Positions 22,481-34,526 of a DNA stretch of 64,000 bases are shown here, piece by piece; the stretch's first letter is position 1; each line of letters begins with the position of its first letter. The notes beneath the pieces are model-generated. The model ran no database searches, had not been told where the DNA came from, and saw nothing but the letters and a program-made list of their open reading frames with translations. Source of the stretch: Typhlomys cinereus (Eukaryota > Chordata > Mammalia > Rodentia > Platacanthomyidae). Location: assembly GCA_023101885.1 (NCBI GenBank), contig JALPQD010000124.1:4576580-4640579 (forward strand), in the 5' to 3' direction. The position numbers were made by a program, and so were the translations under genes.

Positions 22481-22754
22481 CTAACGTTGTCATCCAACGG
22501 CACCACGGGCTCCGACTCCACGTCACGCAGCGCTGGGCTCGGGGCCTCCTCACTCTTGCACCCTAAGTGCCTCCAAACCCAGAGCCACGCGGATGACGTC
22601 ACGTTCTAACAGACCCTCCAGGCGGAGACCGCGCCCCTTGGATCTTGCTGGTTCGGCTGCTTTGTGCCGGCACCCGAGAGTCTCCCCTGGGCTGTTGCAG
22701 GAGAGCAGGAGGAGTCCAGATGTGCAGCTTCCAAAACAGCTGCACCGTCGGCTG

Positions 22755-22965
22755 GAGGGACGGCTCGGGGTGCGCCCCTGCCTCCAGAGCAGAGGAACCT
22801 GAGTTTGGATCCTGAATCCCACATAAAAGTGCCAGACAGAAACGGCCTCCTCTCGCTCCCTTTCGCAGGCGAGAACACGGGGCAGTGCTTGCTGGTCCGG
22901 TGGTGTCTTCCCCACACACGACGCAACCAGCCGCACCCCTTGGATTCAAGGCGGGGTCACCACGC
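22755..22965 (+). mobile_element. Diverged B2-superfamily SINE
   Basis: GGCTGGAGGGACGGCTCGG and CCTGAGTTTGGATCCTGAAT match the SINE head and B box; the body is mutated. Confidence 0.6.
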
Positions 22966-22969
22966 CCTC

Positions 22970-24235
22970 TGCTCCGTGGTATTAGAAACACTCTAAACTG
23001 AGCAGTCTGATGCCCACTCCTGTCAGTTCCTGGCATTTCCCGGGAGTCAGGAGTCCACGTGAGCTGGGTGTTCTGCCTGAGCATTTCCCACAAAGTTGCC
23101 GAGAACGGGGGGCGCAGGGGGGTCCATGAATCCACCAGGACTGCTCATAAGCAGGAACCGTGCACAGCATCCTGTTAAGCCATTCTTGCCTTCTGAGGCT
23201 GGGGACAGCTCAGGCGCCCTCTCACCACATGAGATGGACAGATCCTGTCAACACGGAGCGGCCAGAGACATGAGCTACAAGGATTCGGAAGGACGAGGGA
23301 CCCTATTCACAAGTAGCCCAGACACTCAGATAACGCGATGGGATGCGCAGTTAAACTATTAGAAACACATCGCACAACCTTTGGTCACAAGACGCTCCCC
23401 GGCAATTGGTGAACTGGAAGCCTGATCCCGAAGGGCTGTTTCGAGGCAGCGCCCTGAGCATCCTGGGCTCATCCACGGAGGTAGCCACATTCCCACGGAC
23501 TGCACAGGGCAGTAGAACCCAGAGGGAGGCTGTGATGGGCAGAGGGGATCTTGGCCCCGCCCTCTCTGTACACACTCTGCTTCTGGCCACAGTGCAGTGA
23601 GCGGCCTCGCTGCCGCAGCCCAACAGGTACAAGGACAGTCACTCCAGACTTTCTGGAAAGAAGAAGGTCTGTCCGAATCAGTCCTCGGGGTGAGCAGTCT
23701 AAGCTCCCGTGTGAACGGGACAAGCCCGGGCCACCCCCTGAGACCTCGGTTCCCTCAGAAGGAAGCAACCCTGGCCGCGGCTGTGTCGGGATCGAGGGGA
23801 AGACCAAGAGCCGGCGCAGGTGACCCACGGCTCCCTTGTCCCCACAGCCTGACCCCTGGTCTTTGCAGGTCCTTGGTGGAGGCTGAAGGGTACGTTGTGA
23901 GGGTCTGGAAGGCTGCAGGCCTGGGCGGCACTGGAGTCCGGGCAAGGGCTGGAGACCCCCTCCCCATAGGCACACACAGCGGCAGCAGATACATCCCGTA
24001 GTAGTTGCAGCTGGATCGGTGTCTCTGCGTTCTAAGGGTGAGGGCACAGAGCCGGCCCCTGGGCGGGTTGCCACCAGCAGAGAAACCCCCGGGTTTCCAA
24101 TGAGGGTCCCACGGGCTCCACCCTTCCCTGGTGGGGATTGATAGAAGGGCAGAGGAGGCAGGTCAGGAAGCCAACTCAGCTGGCTGCTGAATTATGTTTA
24201 GGGAAGAGTCGGGACACATTATGGAGGGATTTAAG
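22970..24235. other. Intergenic, nothing recognised
   Basis: GC-moderate sequence between NAV2 and DBX1 with no recognisable repeat or gene. Confidence 0.5.
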
Positions 24236-24239
24236 TGCC

Positions 24240-24440
24240 AGCCCAGCCCAGGATAGAGAGAGCTTTATAGGTAACAACACACAACACGGACCAGCCCAGG
24301 ATAGAGAGAGAGCTTCCCACGTGACACAACACACAGCACAGACCAGCCCAGGATAGAGGGAGAGCTTGCCACGTGACACAACACACAGCACAGACTAGCC
24401 GGGGATGGACAGAGCTACGTAACAAAACAGCACAACACAG
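24240..24440. repeat. Tandem repeat of about 48-52 bp, 3-4 copies
   Basis: Units start near 24251, 24299, 24351 and 24403 at CCCAGGATAGAG-type sequence, with CCACGTGACACAACACACAG within. The last copy is diverged. Confidence 0.85.
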
Positions 24441-24492
24441 ATTTCTCCCAACTCCTGTAGACCCCGTTAGGAAGAGTCGACGCTACCTCACA

Positions 24493-24511
24493 TGGCCACA
24501 AGAGGGCAGCA
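24493..24511 (+). promoter_or_regulatory. CTCF-like motif
   Basis: TGGCCACAAGAGGGCAGCA, the best full-length match to the CTCF pattern in the window. It lies between the two genes. Confidence 0.45.
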
Positions 24512-25332
24512 AAGCACAAGCAATGCCAATGCACCGGCAGGCTCCAGCCCCCCCTCCCCCCAAGTCTCGTCTCTCCTCTCTCCTCCTCCCTTACTCTCCC
24601 CGACCCCCACAGTGGAGGAGTCAGCTTGCATCCAGGAGGGCTACGGTCACTGTCCGTGGGACAGCTACAGAAGGGGCTTCAGCAAGATTTAGCCGGTCAG
24701 GATTCAAGCAAATACCCAGAGGGTCATTCCTACACTGCGCCACATTCTGCAACTAAGCCTCACGGCCTCAGGGGCCACATGGCCATTCCAATTGCTGGGG
24801 GCACGGGAGCGTCGTTCACTTAGGAGGAAACCAGGTTCAGAGAGGTGGAAACTGTCCCAGGACAAGATGCCGGCATTAGCTTCCTTTCCCAGGGACCCAG
24901 GGTGTGGTCAGGGCACAGGCTCCAGAGCTGACTCAGCTGGGCCCCCGTGGTCCTAGGGGCGGCGCCCCTGAGCGCAGCGTGCTCTTGGTAGACCCTCAGC
25001 TCCCTCCTCGGCCTCCCTGCTGCCTGTGGGCGGCCTGTTCTGCCTCTTCCATCTCCTTCCTCCCAGTTCTGCCTGGACGCTATTCCTCCCCCGGTGACCT
25101 GGGGCCTGGATGCTGCCACCTCGCAGCCATGGGGGGGGGCAGAGACGGAGCTGGGGCAGAAGCTCGGACGCTGCTGACAGGGTCGCAGGGCTGATCCCAT
25201 CTACCCGCAGCTGGTGGTCCAAGCTAGAGCCCCAGAAGCGCAGGCTGTGGAAGGAGAAGCCGCCCTCTGCCTTCCCACACTGCCCCCCTTAAATAACAAT
25301 AAATTAAATACTTTGAAAAGTATATGCTCTTA
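24512..25332. other. Intergenic, nothing recognised
   Basis: No repeat or coding signature is identified. Confidence 0.5.
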
Positions 25333-25610
25333 GGTTAGAGAGATGGTTCGGGGCTTAAGACTCTGCCTCGGAAGCAGAAAGACCTGAGCTCAGAATCCCA
25401 TGTAAGAAACATCAGGTGGAAATGATGGCGGCTGCAGTTCTGACTCTGGGAATCCCAGAGTGCAGCAAAAGGAAGGTAGAGACATCCAGGATGATTCCCA
25501 AAGTCACCCTTGGGCCTCCACCGGCACACACAGTGCCCTCTGAGACACACACAGATGGGCAAACAGACACACACACGCACACACACACAATAATAGTAAT
25601 ATTTTAAAAG
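25333..25610 (+). mobile_element. B2-superfamily SINE
   Basis: GTTAGAGAGATGGTTCGGGG head, GACCTGAGCTCAGAATCCCA B-box region and CACACA-rich tail to an AATAATAGTAAT end. Confidence 0.8.
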
Positions 25611-25854
25611 CTGTACCTTCTTAAAGAAAAAGTCAGCACAGGACAAACACTGGCAAGACTGCGGGGCAGGGGACCCTTCCACACACAGAGAGACTCGAGT
25701 TAGCTCAGCCACAGTGGGAGGAGCGTAGCGGTTCCTCCAAAGACCAGGACGCCAACTCCAAAAGAGCCAGCTGTGCCACTCCTGGGCGCGACCCGAAGGT
25801 CAGCTCCTGTTGCAGTCAGCCTGCAACATTGCTGATAAATGACCATCAAACAGC

Positions 25855-26225
25855 TTACGGGAACAAGGGGTTTATTTCCTTACCGACAATCTGGTTAGTT
25901 CTCAGTCCAGCTTGACGGGAGAGCAGCACCAACACCAGGGCCGAGGGAACTGGCCACATCGTCTCTATGTAATGGCTGAGAGAGGGACGATCCTTACTTG
26001 CCAGACCAGCATGTCTGGCCAAATGTACAAAAGGAGGCTGACTTTCTCAACCAACTCTCTGTACTTTATTCATCTGTTCAGAGTCTAGTCTTACCCGCCA
26101 TGGGCTGGGCCTTCCCCATCAGCTAGACAATCTCCTGCAGGTTTGCTCTGGGCTTAACCACTAATTCTCCACAACTGTGCCCAGAGCTCAAACCTTCAAC
26201 AGTCAAGGTGACACCTGTACTTAAC
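25855..26225 (-). repeat. Dispersed repeat, same family as 48995-49335
   Basis: Shares long near-identical blocks with 48995-49335, including ATGGCTGAGAGAGGGACGAT and CCATGGGCTGGGCCTTCCCC, in the same orientation. The second copy lacks a short segment present here. Class unassigned. Confidence 0.8.
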
Positions 26226-26516
26226 TGTGACAACTAAAGGCGCCAGCATAGCTGTCATTGCAGCAGCGCCTCACGGTGACTGTGACCACAGCCACATAAC
26301 AGCCCACAGACACGTGGGGGAGGAAACTGTAGCGTGCGCACACCGTGGAGTCTTAGACACAAAGAAGAGAGGCATTGCCATTTGCAGAGAAATGAACGCA
26401 GCTAGAGCTCAAACTATGAAATGAAGTAACTGAGACTCAAAAAAGATAAATGCTGCGTGTTCTCTCTCATCTGTGGGCCTGTATTTTACAGAGATACATA
26501 AAATTGCACGTGCGCA

Positions 26517-26555
<39 letters not shown>

Positions 26556-26600
26556 ACCATGCAAGTCGAAACAAGGTCGGGAGAGGAAGTGATTGGTCAG
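26225..26600 (+). mobile_element. L1 3'-end fragment (probable)
   Basis: ACACCGTGGAGTCTTAG, GCAGAGAAATGAACGCAGCT and GTTCTCTCTCATCTGTGG follow the order seen in mammalian L1 ORF2 ends. It ends in a CA tract at 26518-26552. Confidence 0.5.
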
Positions 26601-26884
26601 AAGGGGAAAACATGTTCTGGGGTGAGTACAAAGTTCATAGAAGCGCGCTAGCATGAAAATACCTGCTGTGTTGTCTTGGAGACAGCATCTCTCTCAGCTC
26701 AGCCTGGCTTGAACTTGCTTGTGAGGAAGAGGATGACCTTGGCTTTAATGAGCATGTCTTTAGGAAGGTGCATGAATCACTCGGTGCAATGAACACATGC
26801 CCGTGAGACATGAGATTCTGTCTCTGCGTGTCTCTGTCTATCCATCTCTCTCTCTGTCTATTCATTTGGTTGGTCTGGTTTGGT

Positions 26885-27005
26885 TTTTGGTTTTTTGCCA
26901 CACGGCATCTCTCTCGGAGCTCAGGCCACTGAAACTCAAGACCCTCCTGCTCAGCCCCACAGTGGTGGGGTACAGTCATGATGCCCCCACACACCTGCTT
27001 CTTTC
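26885..27005 (-). mobile_element. B1-like SINE, degenerate, antisense
   Basis: Antisense B1 features (CGGAGCTCAGGCCACTGAAA and CTCAAGACCCTCCTGC). A further weak copy may lie at 26660-26750. Confidence 0.45.
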
Positions 27006-27664
27006 TTGTCTCCTTCCTAGGCACAGGCATGCATGTTCGTCACACACACGTGCATACACATGTGTGATACAACGTGAAGGAGCACAGGCAGCGACCAGAT
27101 CTGGATTGTAAACCCTAATCCAGTGGAAGTAGACAAACCAGAACCCCCGAGCTCAGCTGGGCCCAGGCTAGGACTCGGGGACGTCACCTCACGTCAGGAG
27201 TGTGGGCAGCTCACAGGGGGGCACGTCTAGCGGGGCGTCCACCAAAATGACCAGCACAAGAAAGAGCGAGGTGCCCAGTTGCTCCACTGAGGAAACCGGG
27301 AACATGTGGGTGGCAGCCAGGGTGAGGCCCGCAGCCCTGCAGAGCACTGGAGAGGAGTCGGGAAGGACGCGGAGACCCTCGGCACCCCCACGTGGAGCCC
27401 TAGCTGTGCGCCCGCAGCTGCTGCCCAAGCGCCAGCGACCCGGCCACGGCAGGTCAGCTAAGGCTAGGAACTGGCTGCGTCCAGCTCCGCCGGCCATAGG
27501 GGCCTCTGCTGGCCACTGGGCTCTGTGCTGGCGCCGATCGCTTTGTTTACTGGAAAACTACAGTGCAGCTGGAGATGTAAAATCCAGACCATTTACAATC
27601 CAGACCATCTGGCCTGAAGCCCCAGATGGGAGCCGCGGCAGGAGCGAGGGGAGCAGGTGCGCCC

Positions 27665-27815
27665 GTCGGCTCACCTGGGGTGTGAGCCAGTATGAGGGAC
27701 ACCTGTCACCCCGGCTTGGAGAGGCTGAGGCCGAAGGGTTGTGAATTCAAGATCAGCCTCCGCTACATCAGGGCCACCTCGGCTACCTGGCGAGACCTCA
27801 CCTCAAAATAACAGT
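27665..27815 (+). mobile_element. B1-like SINE
   Basis: GACACCTGTCACCCCGGCTT, GAGGCTGAGGCCGAAGGG and AATTCAAGATCAGCC are B1 landmarks, followed by an A-rich tail. Confidence 0.65.
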
Positions 27816-27844
27816 GAGGGGAGGGGGTAAACGAAGTGGCCTCT

Positions 27845-27925
27845 GAGGACTGGGGTGCAGTTCAGTGGAAGAGTACTTCTAGTACGTGGGAGAGTCCATG
27901 TTCAACTTCCCACACTGTAAAAAAG
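27845..27925 (+). mobile_element. ID-like SINE
   Basis: CTGGGGTGCAGTTCAGTGGA with A box and CATGTTCAACTTCCC B box, then an A-rich tail; directly downstream of the B1. Confidence 0.6.
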
Positions 27926-28242
27926 AGAAAGGTCTGTCAACCCGTCAGCTAGGCTGAGTCTTGGTCAATGACAAGTGTTCCTGGCGGTTTCCTCCCGGAA
28001 CAGGAAGGTCTCTTGGGACACCAGCCTGAGACCTGCACCTGGGCCCCTCTGGCTTGCGGAGGAAGCTGGGCACAGCTGGTCGTGGAAATGGAACCTGCTC
28101 ACGGCCATCCGCACCGGCTCCTGCCCTGGGATCCCGTCTGCTTAGTGTGCCAGCCCGGGAGGGACGAGTGGTGAGATGTCAGAAGGGCCTGGCCTTTCAG
28201 ACGGGGTCCTGAGGCGGGATGCTAGGAATTCCAGAAATACTT

Positions 28243-28286
28243 GCTAGAGAGAGAGAGAGAGAGACAGAGAGAGAGAGAGAGACAGA

Positions 28287-28318
<32 letters not shown>

Positions 28319-28319
28319 C

Positions 28320-28359
<40 letters not shown>

Positions 28360-28540
28360 CGTCTCCACCCGTGTGTTTACTCGTATGCATGTGTGTGCTT
28401 CCGTCTGCACCGACACACCTGTGTGTGTCCATGCAAGTGCGTGCACATGTGTGCGTGCGTGTGCAGCCGTGCGTGTGTAGCCGTGCGTGTGCAGCCGTGC
28501 GTGTGTAGCCGTGCGTGTGCAGCCGTGCGTGCTCCTGCAC
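28243..28540. repeat. (GA)n microsatellite and 14-bp GT-rich tandem repeat
   Basis: About 115 bp of GA with scattered GACA, followed by about five copies of GTGCGTGTGCAGCC-type units at about 28460-28530. Confidence 0.88.
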
Positions 28541-28544
28541 ACAC

Positions 28545-30465
28545 AGCAGGGATGAGCAGATTGGGGAGCAGAGTCACGTGTGGTTTGGGGCTCCAGAGCC
28601 CCGCTGCTTCTGCTGTCTCCGCCGTAAGGAGCGCATCCGTGTGCAGTCTCAGCACATCTACCATGAAGCAAACACATGCGGATTTCGAAGGTAACCTTTA
28701 GTCTAGGAAAAGCTGCAGCGTGTGACCCCAGCTTCCTTTGCGTTGATGTCTTGCCCGGAGTGGGCATCTTTGTGGTGGGGGGATCTGACATGGTGTATCA
28801 TAGATGGCTTGGGGTGTCTTACATGACATGTGGCACGTATGAAGTGCCCAACACGGCGTGGGGCGGGGTCTTCCGCGCGGTGAAGCGATGCCACAGCTGA
28901 CACAGCAGCACTGACCGTCACTAACTGGAGTGAATTCTTCACTCGTGTGCCCTCTGTTTTCACTTGGTGCTTTTTTCTGAACTGGATCTGGTGGGATACG
29001 GCCCCGGCGAGCCGGGTCGAGCGGGATAGAGATAGAGCCGCGTGTACTGGGCTCCCTGTCACGTCAGCAGCAAGATCACCTGACGCTGCTAAGGCCACGT
29101 GTGCGGGTCTCTGCCAGGAAATCCATTTCCATGTGTAGTTAAGATGTCCGCCCACATCCGGGCTGTGGACTAAGGACGCTTTCAAGGGGAGAGCAGATGC
29201 CTACTGCTGTAGTTAGATTCAGGGGTCGACTTGGCAGGGGAAAGCTGGCGCTCAGGGTACAGCTGTGGAGGGTGGTAGTTGAGCTGAGCCCTGGCAGGCG
29301 CGCAGGATGATGGGAGCGCCCAGCCCACGGGACGTCTGGCGAGTAGGGCTCGTCCCTTTCTCCACAGTCCTGTGCACGAATGCACGTGGCGTGGCCAGTT
29401 CCCGCAGCCCTGGGGTTGGCGTGAGCTCTCCTGCCGCGCCGGACAAAGAACGGCACCCAGGCTGTCATAAGCCAGAATCGAACCCGTTGTGTGCCATGAA
29501 TTTATTGACAGCACCCAGACAAGCTGTGGTACCCACCAAACGCATCCCTGGGAACAGTGGAAGCGTTGGGCCTCTCTGTCCCTCTGTCCTCGGAGAAGGA
29601 TAAATCACAGGCATCGCACCTCTGAGCGACCGCAGAACATCCCTTATTCCGGCCTGCGCTGCCGCGAAGCGTCCACACCGCGCTGCGCAGAGGTTTTAGA
29701 TACAAAGTGACCGAAACCTTGGGCATCCACTGTGACTGTAGGGGTCAGGGCACGTGTGGTGTCTCCCCCGACTTCCCACAAAGGCTCACGCATAAGGGTC
29801 CAGCTCATGCATAAAGGTCTGTGGTGTCCTTTTGTGTTCAAGCAGAGGCGGTTCCGAAATGGCTTGATCAGTCTGCTTGCTCCGGTCCACGGGCCGAGTC
29901 CAAGCCTGCACCACCCTCTGGAACGTGGACCGTCTTCCTGCCTTGTATCTTCTGGGAGCAACGCGCAGTGTGAAGCCCTTGTCTTCCCTCATAGAAACCG
30001 TTCATTCTTCAAAGCCTCGGGCGTTTTCCACGATCTTCTTATTCTTATGACTTGGGGGGAGAAGAGCGGCTCGGATCTGTTTTCTGTCTGTAAATTAGAA
30101 TGAAAAGAAAGTGCCCCACTGGGTATTAAAGTAAATAACACACATGAAAAACAGTGGCTGCATCTAGCACATTCCTCAGACAAAATTAACAACCTTAGCT
30201 TTTCTTCCTGGAGAGGTGGGAAGAGGAAGAACAGGGAATCCGTTAGGCCTCGGACTGGTGGTGGGGAGCAGGGGGGAGAAGGGACTTTTCTAACTTTAGT
30301 GCACTCAAGAGGAAAGCATTCATGGAGTTAGGACCACGCATTGTTTTGCGTCTCTTGAAAGCAAAAGATGCAGCATTTGGCCCTGGCAATTTGGAATTTA
30401 CTAAATGTATTTGTGATAACTTTTTCCTTGTTATGACCTACAAGTAAGATGAGAAGGGTTTATCT
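28545..30465. other. Intergenic, nothing recognised
   Basis: No gene or repeat is recognised in nearly 2 kb between the GA tract and the next SINE. Confidence 0.5.
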
Positions 30466-30467
30466 CA

Positions 30468-30800
30468 GGCTAGAGAGATGCTCAGGGGTTAAAGTCTTTG
30501 CCTAACAAGCAAAAGGACCTGAGTTCAGATCCCAGAGCCTACATTAAAACACCAGGCAGAAGTCGGCCTGCACTTCCAGCCCTGGAGGGTGGAGTCTGGG
30601 AAACCCCAGAAGAAAGCAATAAGGAGGTAGAGCAGTTTAGGATGATTCCTGATGTCACCCTTGGGCCTCCTATACACACACACACACACACACACACGAG
30701 ACAGAGACAGAGACAGAGACAGAGAGAGACAGACACAGAGACAGAGACAGAGACAGAGACAGAGACAGAGACAGAGACAGAGACAGAGACAGAGAGAGGC
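30468..30800 (+). mobile_element. B2-superfamily SINE with long CA/GACAGA tail
   Basis: GGCTAGAGAGATGCTCAGGG head and GAGTTCAGATCCCAGAGCC B-box region. The tail has expanded to (CA)n and then (GACAGA)n at 30674-30797. Confidence 0.85.
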
Positions 30801-31384
30801 CACGGTGGGTGTTAGAGAAGACCCGGCAGGAGTCTGCTCACCTGGAAGCAGAGACCCTGTGCTTACTCCTGTTACCCCGGCCCAGAGGACGGTGCCCCCC
30901 ATGCTCAGGGTGCGCCTCCCCTCCCCCGTTCTGTCACTCAGGCAGGCCATGATGGGATATTCTAGACGCAGTCACGTGGACCGTGGAGATTAACCAAACC
31001 ATCTCGGCCAGTTTTTTGAGACAGCCAGGGATGGACCCAGCCAAGGACTCCTGGACGACAGGGCAGTGCTAGCAGCAAGAACAAAGAGAGTTTAGGCCCT
31101 TGCACGCTGGCGGGATGGTGCTGAGGAGGCGGAGGAGGCGGAGGAACACAATGCGAGCCGCATGCGAGCTGCCAGTTAGAAGGGAAGGTGGTTGGGGAAG
31201 GGGTGGGGAGTGGGGTGGGAGGGGAAGGAGGGGAGGTGGCCCTATAGTTTCCTCCGTCTCGCACCTTGGTGAAGTGGTCTTCAGTGAGCCCCCAGGGCCC
31301 TTCCACATTTACGGCGCCTTGTACAGGCTCTGCGTGTGATGTCGCCCGCTAACTTGGCTAAGGGACATGCGTGCCCTGAGAACA

Positions 31385-31497
31385 TGTATGACCGGATACG
31401 TCTGGTGGAGTGCAGCTGGAATTACAGGCTGAGGCCGGAGGATGGTGAGTTCAGGGCCAGCCTGGGCTACAGTGGAAGACCCTGACTCGCAACTGCG
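31385..31497 (+). mobile_element. B1-like SINE
   Basis: GGAATTACAGGCTGAGGCCG and GTTCAGGGCCAGCCTGGGCT. Confidence 0.65.
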
Positions 31498-31934
31498 CCC
31501 ACAGGGACTTGGTCATTAGTTAGCATCTTTCTTTTTCTTTTTAACCAGCTCCTGTGTGCCTGAAAGGTTCGTAGCTCCCGGGGCCAGAGCGCAGCTTCCA
31601 GTGAGTCTGTCCTTCAGTCACTCAACACACAGTGTTGCCCAAGGGACCAGAGATGACGCCAGGAGGACAGGGCATGAAAGCGGCTTGCCCCCCATGCTGC
31701 CCAGCGTGGTGCTTGCAGCCCCAGGATGCCCCCTATACAGAGCCACACTGCAGTAGGTCTCTAGGGGATTTTTCTTTCAATAAAAGGCCTTTCTACCTTT
31801 TATTAATATCATGAAAATATTACTCATTGGCACCCTGAAATGCTTTCCAGAGGATGCTTGTGGAGTCCTATTCAGTCTTGTGAGAACATCACTTGCTACC
31901 AAGATTCTAATACTGCTGAATTTGAAAAACTTGC

Positions 31935-32118
31935 TTCTCGTGTGTTTATTTGAGAAGGGGGAGAAGGCCTGCGTGCCCCGGAGCATGCGTGGAGGTCAGA
32001 GGACGACTTTCAGAAGTCAGTTCTCTCCTTCTACCATGTGGGCTTCTGGGGATCGAACTCAAGTCTCGGGGGTCCCCAGCAGCCACCTCTTACCCGTGGA
32101 ACCATCTAGCTGACCCCT
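31935..32118 (-). mobile_element. B3-like SINE, antisense
   Basis: CATGCGTGGAGGTCAGAGGA, CAGTTCTCTCCTTCTACCAT and GGGATCGAACTCAAG are standard antisense B3. Confidence 0.8.
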
Positions 32119-32264
32119 GCTGCTGAATTTTCAATTCTTCTAAAATATGAGTTACTTTTCCAACTTACTTGGAATCAGGACTTACTAGGGATCACACTCA
32201 GGTGAGTCACGAGGGTCGTGAGCGGATGGTTCAGCTGTGAGTAACTCACCCTCCCCTGCTTTTA

Positions 32265-32590
32265 CTTAGCCCAGGCTAGCCTGGAGCTTGCTGTGTAAGC
32301 TCCTTTCCCTCCTGAGAACTAGGATGGCAAGCGGGTTCCAGCGGGCCTGGCTTCCCATCTGCACACACACGTGCACATATGTAGACATACACATGATATA
32401 CAATAGCAAATCAACATAATATTAATCATTTCGACTTTTTCTTTTTTGAACTAAAATCTCGTTCTGTAACCCACCTGGCCATGAACTCACTGTGGAGCTC
32501 AGACTGGTCTCAAACTCATAGACATCCTCCTGCCTCGGTCTCCCACGCCGGGAATGTAGGCGTGCACTCCCATGCCTGGCTTCACGCGAT
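32265..32590 (-). mobile_element. Two B1-like SINEs, antisense
   Basis: A degenerate copy at about 32265-32355 and a clearer one at about 32450-32590 (CCTCCTGCCTCGGTCTCCCA and GGCGTGCACTCCCATGCCTG). Confidence 0.65.
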
Positions 32591-32594
32591 CTTT

Positions 32595-33554
32595 CTTTCT
32601 CTTGTGTCTCTGTGAGTTTGAGCTGGCAAGGAGGAAGAGGTGGACCATTTCCGGTCATCTCGGGACTTGTGTCCACAGCAGAGAGAAGAGAAAGCTTAAT
32701 AAGGAAGGAAAGGGGGGGATTGGGATGGGGAAGTCATGCATTAAAATCCTGAAAATTACAGCACTTCTCAGCACTTCTCTGGTCAGGGGCCAGAGAAGAA
32801 GAGTGCAGTTAGGAACAGATCACATTTCAGTTACACACACACACACACATGCGCACACGCACGCACGTGCTCCTTCACGCTCCTCAGCATCCCCTCGGAC
32901 TGCTGGGGTTTGGGTTGGGATCACAGAGTTGTGGGTCTGCAGAGCACGAGACAGAGATGGATCTCCATCTCCGTAAGATCCCCAGGGCGCTGCACCATTC
33001 TGACCGACGGCCTCGCCTCCCTCGGGGCTGATTAATCAACCATTCCTGCCGAAAGCAAGTCTCTAAGGATTGCCGTGTTTGTATCTGGGCTCAGGCGTCC
33101 TGTCTGCAGAGGACAGTCATGGAGAATTGTAGAATCGGGGCATGCAGGAAAGATAATGGGGCGGGGCCGTCCTGACCCTTTCTGGAGACTTCTGAAGGCG
33201 TCAATGCAGACCTCACAGACCCGAGCCCTGCACTGCGCAGACCTCGAGGAGTGATTGCTTCCAGCCCCTTGCGTCAGCCTCGGGGAATGGAAGGGGTGTT
33301 GCGAACTCGACCTGGTACTTTATTACTGGGGTGACCCTTTTTCTGGTCTCTCAGCAAATACGTCTGCTGTGACACAGCAACGCAGAAGGGGCTGAGCTGT
33401 CTGCTCATGAGCGGAGCAGCTGATGGATTGGGGAACTTCGAAACCCCTGCCTCCTGCCCCAGCACGACCCCCAGTTTGCCTTCCCACCGTGGACTGCACC
33501 AGTTCCGCTTCTTCCATTTCTTATAATTGGTGACTGAAGGGACGTCCTTCGCCC
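32595..33554. other. Intergenic DNA before the DBX1 3' end
   Basis: A short (CA)n at about 32836-32852; nothing else is recognised. Confidence 0.5.
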
Positions 33555-34526
33555 CAACGTGTCCATTCTGCTTTTATTTGGCATTTATTCATTTGATAAA
33601 TATATACATATATAAAAATCTGTACATGGTAAAAAATACAAAATAAGCATTTCTTTATAAGTTATTAAGAGATTACACATCTACCTTTTCAAAATTAAAA
33701 AAAACCATTGCAGAGGAGTAAGAGAGATGCAGTTCGTCCTTCTGCATAGTCACTCACAGTAACTCGTATAAAGTATGTGTATACAACGTATGTACAAAGC
33801 GCAGTTCATAAAAGCTGTGTGTAGAAGCAACATTCCATGAAACATAAAGAGACTCCCGGGCACCTCTCCATCCACACACCTAGGGTCATGGCATGGAAGC
33901 TGAGTAACACCCCCAGAAAGAACAAAAGGGTAGAATGTTCTGTGTGTTTGCTATAAGTACAGATATTAAAAATAAAGGCTTTGGAGCAGAAGAGAACCAG
34001 AAACGGGGGCTCTTCCCTCGAGGGCTCACATCCCCCCAGCACCAGCCTGCCCCGCACACCAGAAGGCACCAAGCACCTGGGGGAAGCCTCCCGTGTGGCA
34101 GACCCTGGCTGGCTGCTGTGACTGGATTGTGGATGTAAGGAGTCAGGCGTCTTGGGAATAGTCACACGCTTTGGGTTTGAGTCCTGATCCAGGAGGTCCC
34201 TTTCTGCAGCGAGGAGCAGCAGGGTCTGCCTCGCTGTGGGAAGAGTCCCCCAGCCTGGAGCACGGGGTCTGCAGCAGTCTGCAGTCATCCCTGCGGGGGC
34301 TTGGGACCGAGTGAGAATGCGGCAGTTTGGAAGAAGTACGGGGGGTGGGGGCATCTCTTTGGGACAACAGAAGGGCTTGTGGCTCCCCAGGAGGCGGCGT
34401 GTCTATGGGGGTGCAGCAGCTGCCCGGATAGAGGACAGCGTGTCTGCAGAGTGGACCCTCGCTCTCCAGGATCAAAGCTGTTTGTCGCAGCCCCCCCCAG
34501 GGGAGGGGCTCCGAGGGGAGGGGCTC
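33555..34526 (-). other. DBX1: Probable DBX1 3' untranslated region
   Basis: From the stop codon downstream on the minus strand the DNA is free of recognised SINEs and becomes AT-rich. It ends near two AATAAA hexamers (minus strand, 33589-33584 and 33578-33573). The extent is inferred from these signals only. Confidence 0.5.
33573..33589 (-). terminator. Candidate DBX1 poly(A) signals
   Basis: Two AATAAA hexamers six bases apart on the minus strand, about 940 nt past the DBX1 stop. Confidence 0.45.
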
